In this document: positions 21,048-29,001 of the stretch, piece by piece
How positions within the stretch are numbered: the stretch's first letter is position 1
Layout: every line of letters begins with the position of its first letter
NCBI GenBank assembly: GCA_963850915.1
Contig: CAWKND010000004.1
Coordinates: 868,001-932,000, forward strand
From: CAVTWH01 sp963850915
GTDB taxonomy: Bacteria > Actinomycetota > Actinomycetes > Mycobacteriales > Micromonosporaceae
Direction of reading: 5' to 3'
Length of the DNA stretch: 64,000 bases
The notes under the pieces: model-generated
The model's input: the letters and a program-made list of their open reading frames with translations, nothing else
Told to the model about the DNA's origin: nothing
Databases searched by the model: none
Made by a program: the position numbers and the translations under genes

Positions 21048-21710
21048 CTAGCCGAGGCTGGCGGTGGCGAGCTTGGCGGCGAAGCCGATGAACAGCGCCG
21101 CGATGCCGGTGGTGAGCGCGTTCGACAGCTTGCGGCGCCGGCGGAACTGGGCGGCCAGGTAGCTGCCCGTGAAGATCAGCGTGGTCAGGTAGGCGGCGCT
21201 GACCAGCTCGGCGATGGTGCCCAGGATCAGGAACGCCAGCCACGCGTGCGGCGCGCCGGGCCGGACGAACTGGATGAAGAACGAGACGAAGAACAGGATC
21301 GCCTTCGGGTTCAACAGGCTGATCAGCAGGGCCCGCCGGAACGGCCGCCGCTCCGTGGCCGGTTGTGCCGGCGCGGCGGGTGCGGCGTCCGTGGGTGCCG
21401 GAACCGAGGGGGTACGCAGCCGGCGCCAGACGCCGCGCAGCAGGTTCACCCCGATGTAGCAGAGGTATGCGGCGCCGGCGTACTTCACCACGAGGAACAG
21501 TGCCGGCTCGGCGCGCAGCAGCGAGGCGACTCCCGCCGCGGAGAGGAACATCAGGATCCCGTCGCCGAGGAACACGCCGGCCGCCGCCCGGTAGCCCGTG
21601 CGTACCCCCTCGCGGGCCGCCGTGGACAGCACGTACATCGAGTTGGGGCCGGGCAGCAGCACGATCGCCACGGTGCCGAGCAGGTACGTCCAGATGTTGG
21701 TGATCCCCAC
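21048..21710 (-). CDS. LysE/RhtB-family amino-acid exporter
   Basis: 220 residues with the LysE pattern of hydrophobic segments. It starts VGITNIWTYLLGTVAIVLLP followed by GPNSMYVLSTAAREG, the family signature, and contains LLISLLNPKAILFFVSFFIQ, the second conserved block. A Pro/Ala-rich cytoplasmic loop (about 110-140) precedes that block. GTG 21710 is the start because the signature follows it directly, although the frame remains open upstream. Exported substrate unknown. The start lies 11 bp downstream of the stop of the flavin/GNAT fusion on the same strand, so the two are likely cotranscribed. Confidence 0.88.
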   Translation of the reverse strand: MGITNIWTYLLGTVAIVLLPGPNSMYVLSTAAREGVRTGYRAAAGVFLGDGILMFLSAAGVASLLRAEPALFLVVKYAGAAYLCYIGVNLLRGVWRRLRTPSVPAPTDAAPAAPAQPATERRPFRRALLISLLNPKAILFFVSFFIQFVRPGAPHAWLAFLILGTIAELVSAAYLTTLIFTGSYLAAQFRRRRKLSNALTTGIAALFIGFAAKLATASLG

Positions 21711-21721
21711 GGGAGTAATTT

Positions 21722-22984
21722 CTAGCCGCGCGCCAGCCGGGTGACCAGTCGATTTCTGACTTCCGGCCACTCGTCCACGGTGATCCCGTAGAAGTACGAG
21801 TCCCGCCAGCTGCCGTCGGCGCGCTGCTTGTGCCGGCGCAGGATGCCCTCCCGGGTGGCGCCCAGCCGCTCGATGGCCGCCTGCGAGCGGGTGTTCAGGC
21901 AGTCGGTCTGCAGCTCCACCCGGCCGGCGCCGAGGGTCTCGAAGGCGTGCGTCATGAGCAGCAGCTTCGCCTCGGTGTTCACGCCGGTACGCCAGGTGGA
22001 ACGGGCCAGCTGGGTGGAGCCGATGTGCACGCTGCGGTTTTTCGGATCGGGCGGGCAGTAGGAGGTGGTACCGATGACAGCTCCGCTGGTGGCGTCCCGC
22101 TGTACCCAGGCGGTACGCAGGCCGCGCGCCGCGTCCCGGAGCTTGGCGGTGATGTCGGCGGTCATCGCCTCGGGACTGTCCGGGCGGGCCGAGGGCAGGT
22201 AGCGCCACACCTCGTCGTCATCGAGTGCGCGGAACAGCTCGGTGGCGTGGCAGACATCCAGCGGCTCCAGCCGGACGTGCTCCCCGACGAGTACGGCCGG
22301 CTCCAGCCACGGCGAGCGTGCCGGCCGCAGGTACGCCGGGACCGGTACCGCCACGCCGGTGTCCGGCTCGGCGAGCCCGGCGGCCAGCGTGAGGGGTACC
22401 ACCCCGGCCCAGTGCGGCAGCGCTAGATCTGCCGGATCGTCCAGGACCCCCGCCGCCCGCTGCTTGAGCGACACCTCCACCAGCGGTACCGCGAGCACCG
22501 CCGTCTGCGCCAGCTCCTTCGCCGACGGTTCGCGGCTGTCGCCGGCCCGCCCCGGCCGTTGTGCGCTGCCGGCCGCGACGGTGCCGGCCTTGTCGACCAG
22601 GGCCATCATGGCGGCGAGCTTCTCGGCCTCGTCGGTGACCAGCCGGGGCTCGCCGTGTACCACGACACTGCGGTAGTTGGCCGAGTGGTGGAATTGCGAG
22701 CGGCCGAAGACCAGCCCGTCCAGTACCGTCACCGCGACGCTGATCCTGGCCCCCGGCTGGCGCAGCGCCAGTGCCGGGCCGCCGCCGGTGGAGGCGTGCA
22801 GGTACAGCGTGTCGGCGACGCGTACGTGCAGGGTGGGCAGCGCCTGCGGTTCCCCGTTGGCAAGGAACGCCAGGTGGCACAGGGGCGCCTCGTCGAGGAC
22901 GGCGTACGCGGCGGCGCGGTCGTAGGAGACCCGAGCGGCGTTGCGGCTCGGCGTGTTACGCGTCGTAACTAGAAAGTCAGCCAT
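21722..22984 (-). CDS. Fusion: FMN-binding PNPOx-like domain plus GNAT acetyltransferase
   Basis: 420 residues in two parts. Residues 1-215 resemble pyridoxamine-5'-phosphate-oxidase-like flavin-binding proteins (RAAAYAVLDEAPLCHLAFLA, then FGRSQFHHSANYRSVVVHGE). Residues 235-420 are a RimJ/RimL-type GNAT domain (RLEPLDVCHATELFRALDDD, HIGSTQLARSTWRTGVNTEA, KLLLMTHAFETLGAGRVELQ, LNTRSQAAIERLGATREGIL). No stop, low-complexity break or frameshift separates them, so the fusion appears genuine. ATG 22984 starts only 23 bp from the divergent MocR gene, and an inverted repeat lies in its codons 6-10. Function unknown; small-molecule or peptide acetylation linked to a flavin/PLP sensor is speculative. 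Confidence 0.85.
   Translation of the reverse strand: MADFLVTTRNTPSRNAARVSYDRAAAYAVLDEAPLCHLAFLANGEPQALPTLHVRVADTLYLHASTGGGPALALRQPGARISVAVTVLDGLVFGRSQFHHSANYRSVVVHGEPRLVTDEAEKLAAMMALVDKAGTVAAGSAQRPGRAGDSREPSAKELAQTAVLAVPLVEVSLKQRAAGVLDDPADLALPHWAGVVPLTLAAGLAEPDTGVAVPVPAYLRPARSPWLEPAVLVGEHVRLEPLDVCHATELFRALDDDEVWRYLPSARPDSPEAMTADITAKLRDAARGLRTAWVQRDATSGAVIGTTSYCPPDPKNRSVHIGSTQLARSTWRTGVNTEAKLLLMTHAFETLGAGRVELQTDCLNTRSQAAIERLGATREGILRRHKQRADGSWRDSYFYGITVDEWPEVRNRLVTRLARG
22955..22969. promoter_or_regulatory. Perfect inverted repeat GTTACG-CGT-CGTAAC near the MocR promoter
   Basis: Arms at 22955-22960 and 22964-22969, inside the first codons of the PNPOx-GNAT gene and about 24 bp upstream of the candidate -10 of the mocR gene. 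Position suits an autoregulatory MocR operator. Confidence 0.5.
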
Positions 22985-22992
22985 CGTTCCAG

Positions 22993-22998
22993 TACAAT
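22993..22998 (+). promoter_or_regulatory. Candidate -10 TACAAT of the mocR-type gene (leaderless)
   Basis: TACAAT ends 9 bp before the GTG at 23008, so transcription would begin at or next to the start codon. No Shine-Dalgarno is present in the 23-bp gap, consistent with a leaderless mRNA. No good -35 hexamer was found. Confidence 0.5.
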
Positions 22999-23007
22999 CT
23001 TGGGACT

Positions 23008-24348
23008 GTGGCGGTACAGTATCAGATCAGTGGCGGTACCTCAGCCGGGATAGCCGAGAGCATCGAAGCCGGCGTACGCGCCGGCGAACTCGCGGCTGGC
23101 GCGCAGTTGCCACCGGTACGCGACCTGGCGGCACAGCTGGGCGTGGCGGCCGGGACAGCGGCGGCGGCATACCAGGCGCTGCGCCAGCGGGGCGTGATCG
23201 AGACCGCCGGGCGCAACGGCACGCGGGTCCGGTCGCGGCCGGCCGTGGCGCAGAGCCGGCACGAGCGCCGCCCACCGGTACCCCCGGGGGTGCTCGATCT
23301 CTCCGCCGGTGAGCCGGACCCGCGGCTGCTGCCGGACCCGTGGCCATACCTGCGCGCACTGAGCGACACCGGGCTCAGAGCCGTGAGCTACCGCGACGCC
23401 GGAGTGGTCGACGGGCTTGCCGAGGCGGCCCGGGAGCGGCTGGCCCGCGACGGCGTCGACCCGCCGGCGATCACCGTGACCGCCGGTGCGCTGGACGGCA
23501 TCGACCGGCTGTTCGCCGCGCACCTGCGCCCCGGCGACCGGGTCGGGGTGGAGGATCCGGGCTGGGCGGGCATGCTCGATCTCGTTGCGGCACAAGGACT
23601 CACACCGGTACCGCTGCCGGTCGACCGGGCCGGCCCCACGCCGGACGGGCTGCGCCGGGCGCTGCGGCTGGGCGTCGGCGCGGTGGTCGTCACCGCCCGC
23701 GCGCACAACCCGACCGGGGCCGCCGTCACCGCCGAACGCGCCGCCGACCTCCGCGAACTCCTCTCCGGTGCCGACACGTTGGTGATCGAGGACGACCACG
23801 CCGCCGAGCTGTCGCCGGTCCCGCTGTACCCGTTGGCCGGCGCCGGCCAGCGCTGGGCGTTCCTGCGCTCGGCGGCCAAGCCGTACGGGCCTGACCTGCG
23901 GCTGGCGGTGCTGGCCGGGGACGAGGCGACGGTCGCGCGGGTACAGGGGCGGCTGCAGATCGGTGCCGGCTGGGTCTCCACCGTGCTGCAGCGGCTGACC
24001 CTCGCGCTGTGGTCGGCGCCCGAGGTCACCGAGCTGCTCGGCCGGGCCCGGGACAGCTACGAGGCGCGGCGCACCGGACTCATCGCGGCCCTCGCCGAGC
24101 GGGGCGTACCGGCGACCGGGCGCACCGGCATCAACGTGTGGATCCCGGTGGGCGACGAGACGCTCACCGTCACCCGGCTGCGCGAGGAGGGGTACGCGGT
24201 CGCGCCCGGCGCGCTGTTCCGGATCGGTTCACCGGCGGGGGTACGGGTGACCATCGCGCCACTGGACCTCGACGGGATCGGCGCACTCGCCGACGCGGTG
24301 GCCCGAGCGGTGGCCGGCGGGCGTACCCGTGGCGGGGTGTCGGCGTGA
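23008..24348 (+). CDS. MocR/PdxR-type GntR regulator with aminotransferase-like domain
   Basis: 446 residues. Residues 5-75 are a GntR winged helix (SGGTSAGIAESIEAGVRAGE, LPPVRDLAAQLGVAAGTAAA). Residues 95-440 are a fold-type I aminotransferase domain: GALDGIDRLFAAHLRPGDRV, ARAHNPTGAAVTAERAADLR, VIEDDHAAELSPVPLYP, and the PLP-lysine segment FLRSAAKPYGPDLRLAV with Lys291. MocR proteins sense PLP-amino-acid adducts and regulate neighbouring genes. GTG 23008 is the only start compatible with the promoter. The divergent FMN-binding/GNAT gene 23 bp away is the obvious target; whether pyridoxal metabolism is involved is inference. Confidence 0.9.
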   Translation: MAVQYQISGGTSAGIAESIEAGVRAGELAAGAQLPPVRDLAAQLGVAAGTAAAAYQALRQRGVIETAGRNGTRVRSRPAVAQSRHERRPPVPPGVLDLSAGEPDPRLLPDPWPYLRALSDTGLRAVSYRDAGVVDGLAEAARERLARDGVDPPAITVTAGALDGIDRLFAAHLRPGDRVGVEDPGWAGMLDLVAAQGLTPVPLPVDRAGPTPDGLRRALRLGVGAVVVTARAHNPTGAAVTAERAADLRELLSGADTLVIEDDHAAELSPVPLYPLAGAGQRWAFLRSAAKPYGPDLRLAVLAGDEATVARVQGRLQIGAGWVSTVLQRLTLALWSAPEVTELLGRARDSYEARRTGLIAALAERGVPATGRTGINVWIPVGDETLTVTRLREEGYAVAPGALFRIGSPAGVRVTIAPLDLDGIGALADAVARAVAGGRTRGGVSA

Positions 24349-24388
24349 GTGCGGGCGTACTGCAATCCCCAGCCGCGAAGATGTGGCC

Positions 24389-25788
24389 ATGACAACCACC
24401 GCACCGGCCCCGGTTATTACCGCGGATCAGGACCGGGACCGGATCCAGGGGTACACGCTGCGGCTGCTGTTCGGTACCCAGATCCTCGGCGGCGTCGGTA
24501 CCACCATCGGCATCTCGGTCGGCGCGCTGCTCGCCGCGCGGCTGGGCGGCGTCGGGGTCTCCGGGCTCGGGCAGAGCTGTGTGGTGGTGGGTGCCGCGCT
24601 GCTCGCCGTCCCGGTCAGCCGGTTGATGAACGCGCGTGGCCGGCGCCCCGGCCTGGTACTGGCGTACGTCACGGGCGCGCTCGGCGCACTGCTCGTGGTC
24701 ACCGCCGCCCGGCAGCACTGGCTGCCGCTGTTCTTCGTCGGCATGCTGCTCTTCGGCGGCGGCAGCGCGGCCAACCTGCAGGCCCGGTACACCGCGGTCG
24801 ACCTGTCGCCGCCACGGCGCCGCGGACGGCAGTTGTCGATCATCGTCTGGGCCACCACGCTGGGCGCCGTGGCCGCGCCCAACCTGGTCAACCTCGCCGA
24901 CCGGTTGGTACGCCCGTTCGGCCTGCCCGAGCTGACCGGCCCGTTCGTCCTCAGCACGCTCGCCTTCGGCCTGGTCGCACTGATCCTGACGGTGCTGCTG
25001 CGCCCGGACCCGCTACTGGTCGCACGCGGGTACGCGGGTACGTCACTGCAGCCACCGGTACCCGCCACCGGCTCGGCCGGCTGCCACGACGTACCCCCGC
25101 CGCGAGCCGCACCGGCCCCCGCACAACCTCCCGCACCGGCCCCCGCACGACCCCCGTACCGGCTCCCGCACAACCTCCCGCACAGCCGAAGGGGCGGCTG
25201 CGGGACGCGGTGGCGTTCGTGGTGGCCACGCCGGCCGCCCGGCTGGGCATCGGGGCGATCGCCGTCGGGCACCTGGTGATGGTCAGCGTCATGTCGATGA
25301 CTCCGGTGCACATGAGCGAGATGGTCCACGGCGACCTGCTCACCATCGTCGGCGTGGTACTCAGCGTGCACATCGTCGGCATGTACGCCTTCGCGCCGCT
25401 GGTCGGCTGGCTCGCAGACCGGCTCAGTCGACGGGCGGTGATCCTCGGCGGCCTCGGGCTGCTGCTGTGCGCGTGCGCCGTCGCCGGTACCGCCGGGCAC
25501 TCCACCGTGCGGCTGGCGGGCGGCTTGGCGCTGCTCGGACTGGGCTGGTCAGGCACCATGATCGGCGGCTCCACGCTGATCACCGACGTCACCCCGATAG
25601 CCAGCCGGCCGTCCGTGCAGGGCCTCACCGACCTGTGCATGGGACTCGCCGGCGCGCTCGGCGGAGCACTCTCCGGGCTGATCGTCGAACTCTCCGGGTA
25701 CCCGACGCTGACCTTGCTCGCGGCCGTGGCGACGGTACCGTTGCTCGGGTTGGCGCTGCGCCGTCCGGTGCTGGTACCAGCGAGCTAG
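24389..25788 (+). pseudogene. MFS transporter gene interrupted by one frameshift in a repeat linker
   Basis: Frame 1 from ATG 24389 (MTTTAPAPVITADQDRDRIQ) encodes six membrane segments of the N-terminal half (TRLLFGTQILGG-like start, ISVGALLAARLG, VVVGAALLAVPVSRLMNARG). The second half (DAVAFVVATPAARLGIGAIA through GLALRRPVLVPAS, stop 25786-25788) is in another frame. The shift falls in a Pro/Ala linker made of 24-bp tandem units at 25108-25178, where the middle unit has 23 bp. One base restored there rejoins both halves into a normal MFS protein of about 467 residues. Whether this is real, phase-variable or a sequencing error cannot be told from the sequence. Substrate unknown. Plus-strand neighbour of DUF3046. 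Confidence 0.8.
25108..25178. repeat. 24-24-23 bp tandem units carrying the MFS frameshift
   Basis: Unit 1 25108-25131 (24 bp, begins CGCACCGGCCCCCGCACAAC), unit 2 25132-25154 (23 bp, CGCACGACCCC end), unit 3 25155-25178 (24 bp, begins CGTACCGG). The single missing base in unit 2 equals the frame change between the two MFS halves. Confidence 0.85.
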
Positions 25789-25798
25789 GGGGAGACGG

Positions 25799-25999
25799 GT
25801 GCGGCTGACTGACTTCTGGTACCGGATGACCCAGGTGTTCGGGGACGCGTACGCCCGCAGCGTCGCCGAAGACCAGGTACTCGCGACCCTCGGCGGCCGT
25901 ACCGTCGAGCAGGCTCTCGCCGCGGGTGAGGAGACGGTGACCGTGTGGCGCGCCGTGGTGGCCGCGTACCCCGAGCGGGTACCCCCCAGAATCCGCTGA
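25799..25999 (+). CDS. DUF3046 family protein
   Basis: 66 residues, MRLTDFWYRMTQVFGDAYAR, ending VAAYPERVPPRIR, the complete family architecture (Rv2738c type), conserved just upstream of recA in actinobacteria. Function unknown. It contains aromatic/charged motifs (DFWYRM, VWRAVVAAYP) but no enzymatic residues. GTG 25799 follows AGGGGGAGA. It is 10 bp after the MFS stop. In this genome the ECF42 module lies between it and recA, breaking the usual adjacency. Confidence 0.9.
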   Translation: MRLTDFWYRMTQVFGDAYARSVAEDQVLATLGGRTVEQALAAGEETVTVWRAVVAAYPERVPPRIR

Positions 26000-26051
26000 C
26001 CCACCCCCCCCCCGCAGCCCGCTGCCCGCTGCCAGATGGAGCCGCCGCCGG

Positions 26052-26078
26052 TGTCGATCCGAGCCTTCGCCGTTCGTG
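26052..26078 (+). promoter_or_regulatory. Candidate ECF42-type promoter TGTCGA-N17-CGTG
   Basis: TGTCGA (26052-26057) and CGTG (26075-26078) are separated by 17 bp, upstream of the DGPF gene. ECF42 sigma factors are reported to use a TGTCGA -35 with a CGA/TC-type -10, as I recall; the match suggests self-activation of the operon. Confidence 0.55.
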
Positions 26079-26105
26079 TAGAGCGTAGAGAAGGAGGATG
26101 ACGAC

Positions 26106-26459
26106 ATGACGCAGTACCTGCTCAGCGTGTACCAGCCCGACGGTGACCCGCCGCCGCCCGAGGTGCTCGACAAGGTGATGGCGGATCTCGAGGCGCTCAA
26201 CGCCGAGATCCGCGCGGCCGGCTCCTGGGTGTTCGCCGCCGGCCTGCACCCGGCCAGCACCGCAACCGTGCTGCGGGTGGCCGACGACCGGCTGCTCACC
26301 ACCGACGGCCCTTACGTGGAGGGCAAGGAGCATCTCGGCGGCTTCACCATCATCGACGCGCCCGACCTGGACGCGGCGCTGCACTGGGCCGGCCGGATGG
26401 CCCAGGCCACCACGCTGCCGATCGAGGTCCGCCCGCTCCAGGGCGGGCCGCGTCCCTGA
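26106..26459 (+). CDS. YciI-like DGPF-domain protein, partner of an ECF42 sigma factor
   Basis: 117 residues of the YCII/DGPF fold: MTQYLLSVYQPDGDPPPPEV, the TTDGPYVEGKEHLGGFTIID motif that names the family, and a final PIEVRPL strand. DGPF proteins are encoded next to ECF42 sigma factors; their biochemical role is not established, and direct binding to sigma is unproven. ATG 26106 follows GAAGGAGGATGACG. The sigma gene follows with no clear start codon and probably depends on coupling to this stop. Confidence 0.88.
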   Translation: MTQYLLSVYQPDGDPPPPEVLDKVMADLEALNAEIRAAGSWVFAAGLHPASTATVLRVADDRLLTTDGPYVEGKEHLGGFTIIDAPDLDAALHWAGRMAQATTLPIEVRPLQGGPRP

Positions 26460-26524
26460 CCCTGGATGGACCGCTGACTCCGGAGCAGCTCGACCGGATT
26501 TTCCGGGCGGAGTACGGCCGTGCG

Positions 26525-27691
26525 GTGGCCGTACTCGCCCGGACCTTCGGTGACCTCGACATCGCCGAGGACGCGGTGCAGGACGCCTTCACCACGGCCG
26601 CGCAGCGCTGGCCGGTCGACGGTGTGCCGCCGAGCCCGGCCGGCTGGCTGATCACCACCGCCCGCAACCGGGCCGTGGACAAGCTGCGCCGCGAGGCGTC
26701 CGGTACGGACAAGTACGCCCAGGCCGCGCTGCTGCACGCCCGGGACCAGGACGAACCGGCCGAGGAGGGCGCGGTGCCCGACGACCGGCTACGGCTGATC
26801 TTCACCTGCTGCCACCCCGCGCTGGGTACCGGCGTGCGGGTGGCGCTCACCCTGCGGCTGCTGGGCGGGCTGAGCACCGCCGAGATCGCGCACGCCTTCC
26901 TGGTACCCGAGGCGACGATGGCGCAGCGACTGGTACGCGCCAAGGGGAAGATCCGGGACGCGCACATCCCGTACCGGGTACCCCTCGACGCCGACCTGCC
27001 CGAGCGGCTGGACGCGGTACTCGCCGTGCTGTACCTCATCTTCAACGAGGGGTACGCCGCGAGCTCGGGCGAGCAGCTGGTCCGGGCCGACCTGTGCGCC
27101 GAGGCGATCCGGCTGGCCCGGGTACTGGCCGAGCTGCTGCCCGACGAGCCGGAGGTCACCGGGGTACTCGCGTTGATGCTGCTGGTCGAGGCGCGCCGGC
27201 CGGCCCGTACCACCCCGGCCGGTGAGCTGGTGCTCCTCGCCGACCAGGACCGCGGCCGGTGGGACGCCGGCCTGCTCGCCGAGGGCCGGTCGCTGGTCCG
27301 GGAGTGCCTGCGGCGCAACCGACCCGGCCGGTACCAGCTCCAGGCCGCGATCAACGCGGTGCACACCGAGGCGCCGATCGCCGCCGGTACCGACTGGTTA
27401 CAGATCCTTCAGTTGTACGACCAGCTGCAGGCGCTGGATCCCAGCCCGGTGGTGGCCCTGAACCGGGCGGTGGCGGTGGCCGAGGTGCACGGGCCGGCGC
27501 TCGCGCTCGCCCTGGTCGAGCCACTCGACCTGGACAGCTACCACGTCTACCACGCGGTCCGCGCCGACCTGCTGCGCCGGCTCGGGCGCGACGCCGAGGC
27601 CACGCAGGCGTACGACGCCGCCCTCACCCGTACCGCCAACGCCGCTGAGCAGGACTTCCTCCGCCGATCCCGGGACAGCCTGGCGCACTGA
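26525..27691 (+). CDS. ECF42-type RNA polymerase sigma factor with C-terminal TPR-like extension
   Basis: Sigma2 (DLDIAEDAVQDAFTTAAQRW, ITTARNRAVDKLRREAS), sigma4 (TLRLLGGLSTAEIAHAFLVP, EATMAQRLVRAKGKIRDAHI) and a DUF6596/TPR-like extension (AVLYLIFNEGYAASSGEQLV) typical of ECF42. GTG 26525 is the first conventional start, but family-like coding sequence continues upstream (LTPEQLDRIFRAEYGRAV) to about 26462 with no ATG, GTG or TTG in frame. ATG 26465 exists one base out of frame (MDR then stop). A one-base deletion or a non-canonical start near the DGPF stop is therefore likely, and the true protein is about 20 residues longer than the 388 given here. Confidence 0.85.
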   Translation: MAVLARTFGDLDIAEDAVQDAFTTAAQRWPVDGVPPSPAGWLITTARNRAVDKLRREASGTDKYAQAALLHARDQDEPAEEGAVPDDRLRLIFTCCHPALGTGVRVALTLRLLGGLSTAEIAHAFLVPEATMAQRLVRAKGKIRDAHIPYRVPLDADLPERLDAVLAVLYLIFNEGYAASSGEQLVRADLCAEAIRLARVLAELLPDEPEVTGVLALMLLVEARRPARTTPAGELVLLADQDRGRWDAGLLAEGRSLVRECLRRNRPGRYQLQAAINAVHTEAPIAAGTDWLQILQLYDQLQALDPSPVVALNRAVAVAEVHGPALALALVEPLDLDSYHVYHAVRADLLRRLGRDAEATQAYDAALTRTANAAEQDFLRRSRDSLAH

Positions 27692-27711
27692 CCGCGTGTC
27701 GGTACTTGTGT

Positions 27712-27725
27712 CGTACACCTGTACG
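27712..27725. promoter_or_regulatory. LexA-type SOS box upstream of recA
   Basis: CGTAC-ACCT-GTACG is a perfect 5+4+5 dyad close to the actinobacterial SOS box CGAAC-N4-GTTCG (A/T changed symmetrically). It lies 84 bp upstream of the recA start. Confidence 0.7.
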
Positions 27726-27729
27726 GGTA

Positions 27730-27738
27730 TTGTCCACA
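27730..27738 (+). promoter_or_regulatory. DnaA-box match TTGTCCACA in the recA leader
   Basis: An exact match to the high-GC actinobacterial DnaA box TTGTCCACA, located 4 bp after the SOS box and 70 bp before recA. Single box; regulatory role unproven. Confidence 0.45.
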
Positions 27739-27779
27739 GCATGGCGCTTCTCCACAGCCCGCGACCGCGTCGCTGGGTT

Positions 27780-27802
27780 CTGTCATACCGAGCGCCTAAC
27801 GT
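27780..27802 (+). promoter_or_regulatory. RecA-NDp/PafBC-like damage promoter of recA
   Basis: CTGTCA (27780-27785) resembles the RecA-NDp TTGTCA element, and TAACGT (27797-27802) is a plausible -10. TAACGT ends 6 bp before the GTG 27809, so the mRNA would be essentially leaderless. The middle of the motif is a weak match to the consensus. Confidence 0.5.
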
Positions 27803-27808
27803 GTCGGC

Positions 27809-28915
<1,107 letters not shown>

Positions 28916-28926
28916 CCGCCAGGCGA

Positions 28927-28974
28927 TTCACGGGTCTGACAGTTCACGGGTCTGACAGTTCATGGGTCTGAGCA
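28927..28974. repeat. 16-bp tandem repeat between recA and recX
   Basis: TTCACGGGTCTGACAG at 28927-28942 and 28943-28958 are identical; 28959-28974 differs at three positions. Each unit contains TGA. It begins 12 bp after the recA stop codon. Confidence 0.85.
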
Positions 28975-29001
28975 GTGCGGGTATGACGGGGCGGTTGACG
29001 C

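Noticed and set aside
26465..26476. ATG 26465 as start of the sigma factor
   Set aside because: It reads ATG-GAC-CGC-TGA and is one base out of frame with the sigma coding sequence, so it cannot start the protein as given.
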